This document shows positions 39,038 through 49,100 of a stretch of 64,000 nucleotides of DNA, piece after piece. Under the pieces are notes generated by a model. It did no database searches and had not been told where the DNA came from. It was given only the letters and a program-made list of their open reading frames with translations. How positions within the stretch are numbered: position 1 is the stretch's first letter; each line of letters opens with the position of its first letter. The position numbers and the translations under genes were made by a program. Source of the DNA: Pythium myriotylum (Eukaryota; Oomycota; Peronosporomycetes; Pythiales; Pythiaceae); the NCBI GenBank assembly GCA_023091665.1, contig JALJCQ010000004.1:248001-312000 (forward strand), in the 5' to 3' direction.

Positions 39038-39672
39038 GGTCCGCGTGGGATTTCGCGCGCAATCGCGTGGTGGAGGTCTTGCGGGCGTTGCGGAGCGGCG
39101 TGGCGCGCTACGAGGCGAGCAAGGACGCGTAGCTGCTCACGAGGAATGCGGGAGCTCGATGATGCTCTTCGGCTGGGGCGACCGAAAAAAAAAGAACAGC
39201 ACAGGTTGAAAGCAACAGGGTGTTGCAAACGGTTTTAAACACTTGGAGGTGGAATGACTTGGGATTTGTATAAAGTTGTGGCGAGGGGTGTTGGCAATGA
39301 GAGGTGTTTTAAACAAGTGTTTCATTCCGAAAGGGGTCGGAAAGGTCGTGTGGGGTGCCGGAGGGGCGGCGATGATTGCCATTAGGGGCTGGGAACCCTT
39401 TCGCGATCAAGTTTCACAGGTTCAAGTACTTCATGATACCGAGCCAATTACGGTGGAACTGGCCTTGAGAGGGGTCGGGTCCGCGTGTGTTAGAGGCAGT
39501 GCAATCAATTCTCACAGGTCATCATGCCACTCCTGCCTCACACCAAGTCACACGCAAGAATGTTTGCGACATCCCAACTGATACCAACCTACTAAGTTCC
39601 TAACGGTTCTAATACTGTTCTTAACATCCCAAGAGCTCCTTTTCATCTTCCTTCTTGGTGGATCCGTTGACA
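39038..39672. promoter_or_regulatory. Bidirectional upstream region, RWP-RK and BLOC1S1
   Basis: About 635 bp between divergent starts. The open frames are not gene-like. No initiator match of quality was found on either strand. Confidence 0.3.
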
Positions 39673-40151
39673 ATGATGGGCGCGGTCGTCAATGACGCCG
39701 AAGAACGGCTCGCGCAGCGCCGCCACGACGCCGGTACGCGATGGCTCGTCTCTACCACCGCATGCGCCGCGCCGCGGCGGTGCTAACCGTGTCGTTTTTG
39801 CGCGCAGCCGACGCCAAGACCGCGCTCACGCGCGCGCTCGCCGATCTGCAGCTCGCGCAGAACCGACTCGTCTCGACCAAGCTCGACGCCGCGATCGCTG
39901 CGCAGCGCCGCGTGGAGGAAGAGGCCATTCTCTTCACCAAGGACGTCAACGCGCTGTACCACCGCGCGGCCAAGTGGAACGCCGAGCAGAAACGGTTCCG
40001 CGCTTCGCTCCACGGACTGGGCGGCTTCGAGGACTGGGCCACCGGCATCGAGGCCGAGCTCCAGGGCATCGCGGGCAACCTCGAGTACGTGTGCGCCGTG
40101 CTCGAGCGTGAGAATGCAGACCGCGCGACGGCCAATGGGCAGAGCCACTAG
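39673..40151 (+). CDS. BLOC1S1: BLOC-1/BORC subunit 1 (GCN5L1 homolog)
   Basis: Two exons: 39673..39733 and 39808..40151, with a 74-bp intron (donor GTACGC, acceptor CGCGCAG); 134 residues, close to the 125 of the human protein. The helical body (DAKTALTRALADLQLAQNRL, ILFTKDVNALYHRAAKWN) and the C-terminal signature GGFEDWATGIEAELQGIAGN then LEYVC align with the BLOC1S1 consensus (GDVENWARSIE...TALEYVY). The protein is a subunit of BLOC-1 and BORC, which act in lysosome-related organelle formation and positioning. The alternative downstream ATG at 39741 lies in the intron and is not favoured. Convergent with the small membrane-protein gene that follows. Confidence 0.82.
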
Positions 40152-40262
40152 TAGGGCTCGACTGGATGGGGGATTTACGAAGAGATTTATTATAGCAATC
40201 GAGTAATACAAGTGAGTGGAGATCCGCAGTGAGCGTTGAGAGGAAAAGTTTGGTCCAGTCCA

Positions 40263-40709
40263 TCAGGCACCTGGCGCTGGAGCTTGCTGGCTAGATCGCC
40301 GTGCCAGGCGAGACGTGAGGAAACGAAGAGCAAAGACTTGTACGACCATGCCTACGAGCAACTCCACAGACTTCGCAAGCGCTGACGCGACGCTGGCCGA
40401 GTACGAGTTGTAGTCGCCCAACAGTGTGGATCGTCCATCGGAGTCGTACTCGAACGACTTAAAGCGTCCGATCTCTCGCCCGCCACGGAGAACCGCCACG
40501 AAGACTGCGAGGAAGCACACCGCGCCGACAGTGAGCGCCGCAAACGCGTTGTATCGCAGCTAGAGACGAACGATTAGAGGCACGGGGGACGCGTCGTTCT
40601 TCGTGGACGTAGGAGAGTTCTGCGACGTCAACTTTGCATCGCTCTTCTCGCGGATGACGACGACGATATCGTCGCGCTTGGCGTTTGGGGACGAAGGTGG
40701 CGATGGCAT
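40263..40709 (-). CDS. Small membrane protein, two exons probable, unrecognised
   Basis: From ATG 40709 the frame gives a polar N-terminus (MPSPPSSPNAKRDDIVVVI) and then meets TAG at about 40561. The same frame continues after it with a clear membrane helix (LTVGAVCFLAVFVAVLRGG) and a second, weaker hydrophobic segment (VELLVGMVVQVFALRF), ending at 40263. The TAG is preceded by a pyrimidine-rich tract and a CTAAT branch-like site, so it is best read as an intron acceptor (CTCTAG). The donor is unclear; GTCGTC near 40654 would keep frame. No family recognised. A nonsense-broken gene is the alternative. Confidence 0.5.
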
Positions 40710-41027
40710 CTGAGCAAAATGTGAAGTGAGCGATGTTGGCGGCGAACTATGACCCCATAAAGATGAGAAAAAAAGAAATCATATCGAACTCAGGTATCTT
40801 CTTCGACTGCCCCAGTGGCTCCTTGCGAAGTGAGCATTTGGGTGGTTTTGGGAGCATTAGCAGCTGAATGGGCTCGGGTTCTCCCGTAGAACTGAGATAC
40901 AAGTGAGGCTGTTTCCCTCGATGGAGACTGCTAGTTCGTTGCCTTTTGGGAACGATGAGATTCACCGGTTTGAAGACTCCATTGTGGAAGGGTTTTGTCT
41001 CGGCAAAATTGGTCATTACCGTCTGTT
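40710..41027. other. Intergenic between SLC1-like 3' end and small membrane protein
   Basis: Holds the SLC1-like 3' flank and the upstream region of the small membrane-protein gene. No feature recognised. Confidence 0.35.
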
Positions 41028-42617
41028 TTATGTGCATTCGGACGCAACGCTCTTGCGTTCGATCGTATCTACAGAACGCCCGACGCTCTCGGCAACCATG
41101 CGGCACACGACCGTGTCGCCTGTGACGTTCACGCAGGTCTTGAAGCGGTCGAGGATCCAGTCAGTCGCGACAATGTAGGCAAAGCTCGCCGGTAGCGGCT
41201 GGCTCGGCAGTACGCTTTGCCAGATGGTCATGGTCATGACGATGCCGGCGGACGGCACAGGCGCTGTTCCCACGGCACCGACTGTCGAGACCAAGATGAT
41301 AAGAAACATCTCGACACCACCGATCAAGTGGCCGAGGCCTTCAGCTTCGGCCATGAAGACGATGGCGATAGGGAAGTAGATGGCTGTGCCGTCCATGTTG
41401 ATTGTGGCGCCGAGAGAGAGCACAAATCGGTAGATCGTCGCCGATACTTCGCCTGTCTTCTCAACACACTCCATAGTAATGGGGAGCGTGGCCATCGACG
41501 ACGCGCAGCTGAGCGCGAAGATCTGGGCCTTGGCCATCTTGCGTAGCCAAGCGAACGGGTTGGCCTTGACTACGAGTCGCAGGATCGCCGGGTAGAACAC
41601 GAGCACGTGGAACAACAGCGTCACGCCGACGCACAGCACAAAGAGCCCGACGTCCGAGACGAGCACACCTAGGTCTTTCTGGCCAGAGATGGATTTGCTC
41701 AGCAGCGAGACAATGGCGATCGGCGTGAGCATGATCACCCACGTGATCATACTCATGAAAACAATGTTGATCTCGCGAAAGAAACGCGCGATGAGCGTCA
41801 TATCGCGCGGTAGAATAGCAATCGCAATACCGAACGGGATCGAGAACATGATGATCGACAGTAGCACGCCGTCTGCGAAAGCCAATGTGATGTTGTTTGG
41901 CACCATAGACTGTAGCTGTGCCTGGAGTGACTCGGACAGTGTCAGCTCCACGTACTTGGACGCAGCGGTACTGAACTTGCCGTGGATGTCGGTGACAACG
42001 AACTTGGACGTCGCTGAATGCTTGCCAGTCGTGTTGAAAGCTTCGTCGAACACGCACGAGACTGTGCCGTTCGAAGAGCTCAAGAAGTACCCAGGCTCAT
42101 TGCATTCGAGAGCAAACTCCGTTAGTGTTGAGGCGGTCGATGCCGCCGCGCTGCTGAACATGGGGCGAAAAATAACGACTGCAAGCAAGCCCTCGGCCGT
42201 TGCGATCGTTGTCGTGACGGTGTACAAGATGAAAGTCCGCCAGCCGATCGCGCCGGCCTTGCCGACTGCATACATGTCGGCCATACCGACAACCATCGTG
42301 CAGAATACGAGTGGCGGGATGATGCAGCGCAATGCGCGGATGAATAGATCTCCCGGCATGCCGATCCATGACACGACCTCGCTGGATGGCTTGGCGCGCT
42401 GGACGAGCACGCCGATCACGACGCCCAGGACTGCGCCGGCGATGATACCGGGCATGCCGAAGAAGTACTCAGCAAGCTTGGACCGAGGCTTCTTCTCGCT
42501 GAGCTCCGGGGTCTGCGGTGTTTCGACGACATCGTACTTGGGGGACAACGACGACATTGACTTCGGCTCGACAATAGATGCTTTGGTGGCGAATTCGACA
42601 ATGAACAAATTTCCCAC
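41028..42617 (-). CDS. SLC1/DAACS-type Na+(H+):dicarboxylate or amino acid symporter
   Basis: Up to 529 residues with the glutamate-transporter fold. Motifs in order: TM segments from about residue 55 (GIIAGAVLGVVIGVL), RCIIPPLVF, HP1 ASSMATLPITMECVEK, TM7 NMDGTAIYFP, HP2 AVGTAPVPSAGIV and TM8 WILDRFKTCVNVTGD. A glycosylated loop (about 155-215) lies between TM3 and TM4, as in EAATs. In TM8 the Asp, Thr and Asn substrate residues are present, but the Arg that reads an acidic side chain is Lys, so substrate is uncertain. The start may instead be ATG 42557 (MSSLSPKY), because an initiator-like element (42592-42607) overlaps the first codons of the longer version. No intron seen. Confidence 0.88.
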   Translation of the reverse strand: MGNLFIVEFATKASIVEPKSMSSLSPKYDVVETPQTPELSEKKPRSKLAEYFFGMPGIIAGAVLGVVIGVLVQRAKPSSEVVSWIGMPGDLFIRALRCIIPPLVFCTMVVGMADMYAVGKAGAIGWRTFILYTVTTTIATAEGLLAVVIFRPMFSSAAASTASTLTEFALECNEPGYFLSSSNGTVSCVFDEAFNTTGKHSATSKFVVTDIHGKFSTAASKYVELTLSESLQAQLQSMVPNNITLAFADGVLLSIIMFSIPFGIAIAILPRDMTLIARFFREINIVFMSMITWVIMLTPIAIVSLLSKSISGQKDLGVLVSDVGLFVLCVGVTLLFHVLVFYPAILRLVVKANPFAWLRKMAKAQIFALSCASSMATLPITMECVEKTGEVSATIYRFVLSLGATINMDGTAIYFPIAIVFMAEAEGLGHLIGGVEMFLIILVSTVGAVGTAPVPSAGIVMTMTIWQSVLPSQPLPASFAYIVATDWILDRFKTCVNVTGDTVVCRMVAESVGRSVDTIERKSVASECT

Positions 42618-43122
42618 GAAATCAAGTCCCCCACCGATGCCATTCTGTTCTCGAACCGTCGTTCTCTCGGTCGAAGACGCGAACTATAAAATAGATCACG
42701 TGATGAGAGACCTTTCTGCCTAGGATTTGCTGCTTGATGGTGGGATCTTGGAAAGGTTCGCTCGCGAGTTCTTGTGCGATGCGTGTGCTGGTTGTCACTT
42801 GTCATCCCACGAGAGCCGGACCAAGTTGCACTGATCTTCAAGGTCGAGATTAAACGAGCACTGACTATGTAACACACCGATTAATCAATTTTCAGCATAG
42901 ACAGGACCTGGCTCTAATCAAAATAGCTGACTTGGGGTTGCAGTAAATAATCATCTCATCGCTGTGTACAATGCAACGCGTTTGCTGGACCTTCTCCAGG
43001 TGTGACACGCGAGAGCATCCCACCCCAAACCAGATCTTGCGCTTGTTCGTTCAAGCTCACGATTTAGAATCCGCGCGCACCTGCTGCAACGTCAGTGCAC
43101 CTCACCATCCTCACGTCGATTG
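42618..43122. other. Intergenic between SLC1-like gene and giant coiled-coil gene
   Basis: Contains the SLC1-like promoter and the 3' flank of the coiled-coil gene. No gene supported. Confidence 0.35.
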
Positions 43123-46100
43123 TTACACGTCTTCTTCCTCTTCTTGTAGTGATTCCTCTAAATCGAACGAGTCTTCCAGGTATGCATCGGCCCCGTCTTC
43201 ATCACTCTTTGCGCTGGGCATCCGAGGCCGAGAGAGGGGAGAAGAATGCTTTGGTGAGAGTCCTTTGAGCAGAGAGCTGCCAGGAAGAATCGGAATCCGT
43301 GAAGGGCTCGGGGGCTCAGACCGCTGCGAGTCGGACAGATCACTGTTGGAAACCTTACGTCCGTTCTTGCGTGGTGATTCTCCTCGCGATTCGCCTTCAT
43401 CCTCATCTCGATCAAAATGGGCAAACTCATCGTCTTCTTCACCCGCGATCGGGAGAGTAGGATCCCTTAGAGGAGACCCTAGCATACTATCGTTCTCACT
43501 TCCGGCAGATAGACCCTTTGACGCTAGTGTGGTTTGTTTCTTGCTGTGGATGCTACTTTGCTCAAGTAGCAACCGTTCCACTTCGTCCATGTCATCGTCG
43601 TCTTCGCCAGTTGTGATATTTGTGCGACGCAGTACTGAAAGTCCAGGGAGCGGCGTTTTCGTCAGTGATGGAAGCGAACCAAGTTGGCGAGAGCGACCAA
43701 GAAGAACGGTGGGAGATGCAGGCTCGGATTGACGTGTCGGGATGAAGCCTTCGTCGCCGTCTGAATCGGAATCTGCTGCACGAGAGGCTCTTGGTTCCAT
43801 CATGATGCGTGACGGAGCAGGAGGTAGAGTCTCTGCATTTCTCGTTGGCCCGTCCATTGCTCGCTCCAACGCATCATCTGCAAAGGATTCCCCAAACGTG
43901 GCTGATGCGTCGTCTATGCTCGACTCGCGATCGTCATCCTGCTCACTGATGTTGTCGTCCTCTTGATCCACGTTCTGCTCAATTTTGATACCTGTGTTGA
44001 GCATATCCCTAACAGCTGATTGTGGGTTATTATCTGAATCTATGCTCTCGATATCCGACCGAGATGGTCTAGTGTCTTCAGCCTCGTGTGAACGTGGCGC
44101 AATCGGGTCCAAACTGTCGTAGTCCTCGCCTAATACATCGTGGCTATCGAATCCATCGTCTCGCGGGTCATTGCGATCAGGGCTCACATGACTAGTTGGC
44201 ACCTTCCGCTGAAAGCTTTGAGCCACCATGAGTTTCTCAACTTCATCCATGTCGTCATCAATATCCGACGAGCCCATCGCCATTCTACTGACATTCAATG
44301 CCTTGAGCAATGATCCACCCCCGCGGGTACGACCATTTATGCCAGATAGAGGTGGCAGCTGCGACATCAACTGAGGTTTAGGAACGCCTGCGCGCTGCTC
44401 TTGTTCTTCGTCACTATCGTCAAAGTTCCTTGTTGAGGCACCTGAAACCCCTAAGCGAGAGCTACTGTGAACTGAAGAATCGACGGTATCCGGTTGATCA
44501 TCACGACCGTCGTCACTATCATTGTCTATAGTCGTGGTTAAGGCGCCCGGGGTCACTAAATCGCATTGCTGCTTCTCAAGCGGAGAATTTTGATCAAGCT
44601 CGGCGGCTTGATCGAGCTCGGCGTTGACGTCCTCACTACCCCTTCGTACAACACCAGAATATGCATTTGTCAGGGTTGACGTGGAATCTGCTAGAGTATC
44701 GTCATCCCCCTGTGACTCCAAGACATGATCTTGATCCTCCTCATCTTGACTACCACGGTCCGAGTCGGAGTCAATGAGCTCGTCATCATCTTCCATTCGA
44801 AGTGCTGATGCGAACTGATGGTCACCAATTTGAGATATGCCATCATCGCAAGGCTCTGCATGCTGGAGCAAAAGCCTTTCAACTTCGTCCATACTATCCT
44901 CGCCGAACTCTTGGTCGTCAAATTCGCGATCTTCGTCCCCATCAAGAGCATCTTGGTCGTGCAAATGTGCCTCATCATTGCTGCCTTCTCCGACTTCGTG
45001 ATCGTGCTTTTTGACCACGTCCTCAATGTTAGAGTCGAAAGATGAATCATGGTTAAATGAATGGTCGAACTCATTTCCTTGGGCAGAAGAGGACGGTTCG
45101 ACGTCATCATCGCCACTATCGTGCGCGACCACTTGATCTGATGATTCTTCAAGGCACGTCTTGTAGTGGTCTCCTGTTGATTGTGTGATACCGTGGGTCT
45201 TAATGGCACCGTCAGTTAGCACTGTCGAATAAAGAGTCACATTTGGTTCCACCGCAACGGAAGTGGGAATTTCTAGAGAAAGGCTTTCTTCCCGACTTTC
45301 AGTCAAACCAACCGCATCTAGTCGTCCGCTTATCAGTTCCTCATCCGCTACGGATGACTCGAATGCAGAATCATTGTGTACTTCGTCAGTGGGTGTGCGG
45401 TTGAGCGGGCGAAACCTACGGTCGACTCCCACCTCTTCTTCATTGCTATCGTCTACGACGTGGGAGAGCGACGGCGACGTTTGTTCTTGAGGTAATTCCT
45501 CGTTGTGAATACTCGTAGGTTCTCCACAGTCTCCTTGGCTGAGCTGATCATCTGAGAGTTGCAAACTGGCACTGTCGTCGGACTGTGCATCGTCGTGTTC
45601 ATCATCCTCGACAATCCCAGCTTGTCCAAGATGGGCTCCTCTATCGCCAGCGAAGTCCATCTGCGTCCGCTGAGATCCTATCGAATCCGTCAATTCACTT
45701 GGGGCACTACAAGTCGACCGATCAACTCGGCACGTGAAGTCATCTGAACGAGAAAAGTCTCTTCTTTGAGCATCCATGGATCTTTGGGCTTCAGCAATAT
45801 CATCACCCTGTTTGTGGCTTTCGTTTTCCGTCATGCGCGTTAATGGCAGCGTGGGAATCGGAGGTAGCCCAACTGATCTCATGGTGGAATGAGCTCCATT
45901 GCTAATACTGGCTATAGCTGCGAGATCGACTGGCTCATCGACTTGAGCAGAAAGATGATGCGACTGAAGCTCAATACCATCCAAACTCTGGGATTGAATG
46001 GCCTCGTCATCTTCACTGTCGTCACTGACCACGTCTTCGTCTGCAACAGAATCAGTCTCACCAAACATTCCCGACTCGATCTCACCTGATGCACGATTAT

Positions 46101-49100
46101 CGGCGAAATGATTGCTCGCATTATCGAAAGCTATCGACGTTTGATCGGATTCATCCTCGTTCATTGAGCTACCCGAATTCTGAAGCCCAGGGTCGAATGT
46201 CGCTTCAGCGTTCGCGCCATCATCTGGCGGCTGAGACTCTAGATCTTCAAGATCAGTCGATGCACACCGAGTATTATTGATGCCGGAAGTGTCATCGATC
46301 TTGAGTGAGGTTCGATGCTCGTCAACGGTTTCAGGGGCAGAATCCATATCATCTCCAGGTAGTGAAAGAGTGTATGCAGACGGCTCATCAATTGGGCTCC
46401 GCGCAGATACATCCTCAGAACTAACCTTCGGCTCACTTGGACTCAAAACTCCATCTGTTTCGTTTATACAAAGTGAATTGAAGTCCTCGTCAGTTTGATC
46501 ATCTTCCAAATCACTATCACAGCTAGTTGGTTTCGGCGAGTTGGAATCATGTGCTTCCGTTTCTCCCGCGTGATCAGCATCATAATCAGTGTTGCATTGC
46601 AAAGATACAATCTTGTCGGCACTTGACTCCACCTGAGAATCGCGCTCACGCTCAATACACGTATCTTCTTGAGCCGATCCTCCCTCAGAGATGCGACTGG
46701 CTTCGATTTGGCCATACTGGTCGGTTGGGCAGGTGTCCTCGTTGACTCCATCGTCACCAGAGGCAGCTGTCACAGGATATGCAAACTCCATCTGCGACAT
46801 TAACGCCTCGTCATTTCGACCATTGTAATCATTGCCAGTCAAACAGGAATCACTTGTATCTTCTTGCTCCAGCACATCATCAGTCTCGTGGGTTTTGTTC
46901 TCAATCAGATCTAGAGGGGTTTCATCGCATTCTTCCTCATCGCTTTCTGAATTGGAGAGTATATCGCTGTTGTACGTGTCGCTAACTCCGGCATCTTCAG
47001 TGAACTGACCTTCCCCTGATTGATCGATCCTATGGCTTCTGTCTTCCACTCGAGAATAACCAAGTCGACTGAGGTTTTCATCGTCTACTCTCATATGATC
47101 AACAATATCTCGGTCCCCTAGGTTTGCGACAATCGCGGATACGCTAGGGGGAGCATGGCTGTTGAAGCTTGATAGATGACCTCGCGGCTCAAAACTCTCC
47201 TGCAGAAGAGTCGGTGTGAGAGTGTGTATTACATTCGTGCAGGGATCAGCAAGTGCGTCTGCACGTTGATGTGATCTCACGACTCTGTTATCATCGCTAT
47301 TGCGTAGAACTTCTTCATGAGATGAATAGTGCTCTTGGGTCGAGATTGACTCAGAAACTCGGCTATGCGGCTCAAACAAATCTTCTTCATCATCTGTCAC
47401 CACAATCTCGCCACTTCCAAGGATGCCGAGGTGAGCGTCTTCAGTTGAGATCTCTGCGTCAGAAGATGACGCCTCATCTGGTTCCACGTCCTCATCATCT
47501 TCATATTGTCGGTGCGGTGACTCGTCTTCAAGAAGCCCATCGTCAATATTCGAGTATCCACTGCAAGCCTGGTGATCGACTTCTTCATTTGAAGTTTTTA
47601 TGCTCACACTGCACTCTTGCAAGATAGCTTCGTATCCTTCCTGAAGGCGGCGAAGTCGAGCTACCAAGGTTGGAGCTGCTTGCACATACTTCAACCCAAA
47701 TCCATGCCTATCCTTGTTCGAGTCTGCAGCCATCAATGCCTCCAAAAATTCAACATCCCGAAGGATTGCTTCGTCGGCCTCGACACTTGCACGGTGATCA
47801 CGTCGGAAGTTATCACGAATCTTCTCATGCTTGTTCTCTAATGTCAGAAGGGAAGCCCTCAATTCTTCCATCTCAACCACGCTGCAACCACTCGAAAGCT
47901 TTGCGTACAAAGTTCGAATTTCCTGACCCGCAGTTAAAATTGCTTGTTGATTGACCGGCATTTCCTTCTCCAATGCCATCTCACGATTCCTGGTAACCTT
48001 GCTAGTGAGTGATGATATTTTTGCCTCTAGAACCATTATTTCTGCATTCATACTGTCGAGCTCGGCAATTTTTGAGGCTTCTATCTGCGCCATGGTTTCC
48101 TTGATATCGGTAATAGAACTCAACAGTGTCGAGTTTGCATCCCTGAGCTGTTGAAGTTCTCTAGCATCTTCTCGCCGACGACCCTCCGTATCAGCCTCAA
48201 ACTCTTCAATTTGGGCAAGATATTCTTCAACTTTTTCTTCAAGCGAGCGTTTTTGGTCAGTTAGTGTAACGACCTCGTCTTTCAATCCTCCAGTATTATG
48301 CAGGAGGGTAGCCTGCTCGCTGGTGAGTCTCTCTAGCTCGCACTTTAGCTCGTTATTGCTGTTCTCAAGATCTTCGATTTGCGAAGTCAACTCAACGACC
48401 TGGTTTTCGAGCTCATGGATTTTGCCTCTAGAGGTTGTAACCTCACTGACGGCAAGCTCATGTTCAGACGAAAGTGAAGCCAGTTCATCTGAGAGCTTAT
48501 CTCTAAGCTGGTTGATGTGAAGTCGTAAGGCATCTAATGGGTCTCGTTCAGTCGTATCATTCGCTGCGGAGATTTCGCGCACTAATTGGCGCAGTTTATC
48601 TCTCAAACGTTCTTCACTCTTTGTTACGGACGCCAATCGATCTTGAAGCTCGCGAAGCTCGCCTTCATAATTCGATGATCTGTCGCTAATTAACTTATTC
48701 TCCTCTTTCAATATCTGGAGTTCGTCGTGCAATGTATCCAACGAATTCTTTAGCTGATTGGCACCTGTGGATGCAGTATCTCGCTCCCGCTCTAGGGTAT
48801 CCTGTAATGTCTCAATCTCAAGTTGCAGTCGTACTCGAGTGTCTTTTTGATCGTCCAATATTTGTGATATCCTTGTTCGATGTGCTTGATCAAGTTGAGA
48901 CAATTCAGCAACTTCCGATGTTTTAGTTTTGAGATTCTCGATCAGTCTATCGCGTTCAGTGCTCAACTCATCATGCTGGAGACGAAGGTTGTCAACCTCT
49001 TCAAGGAGCTCCTCATCGCCCGCCGATATACTCTCCAAGGCAGTCCTCATCTCGGAAAGTTGCCTCTCTAGCTCGATCTTCTCAACGTTTAGTTCATCCA

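Noticed and set aside
41689..42723. A 344-codon plus-strand frame opposite the SLC1-like gene
   Set aside because: The minus strand carries complete transporter motifs; this frame has none.
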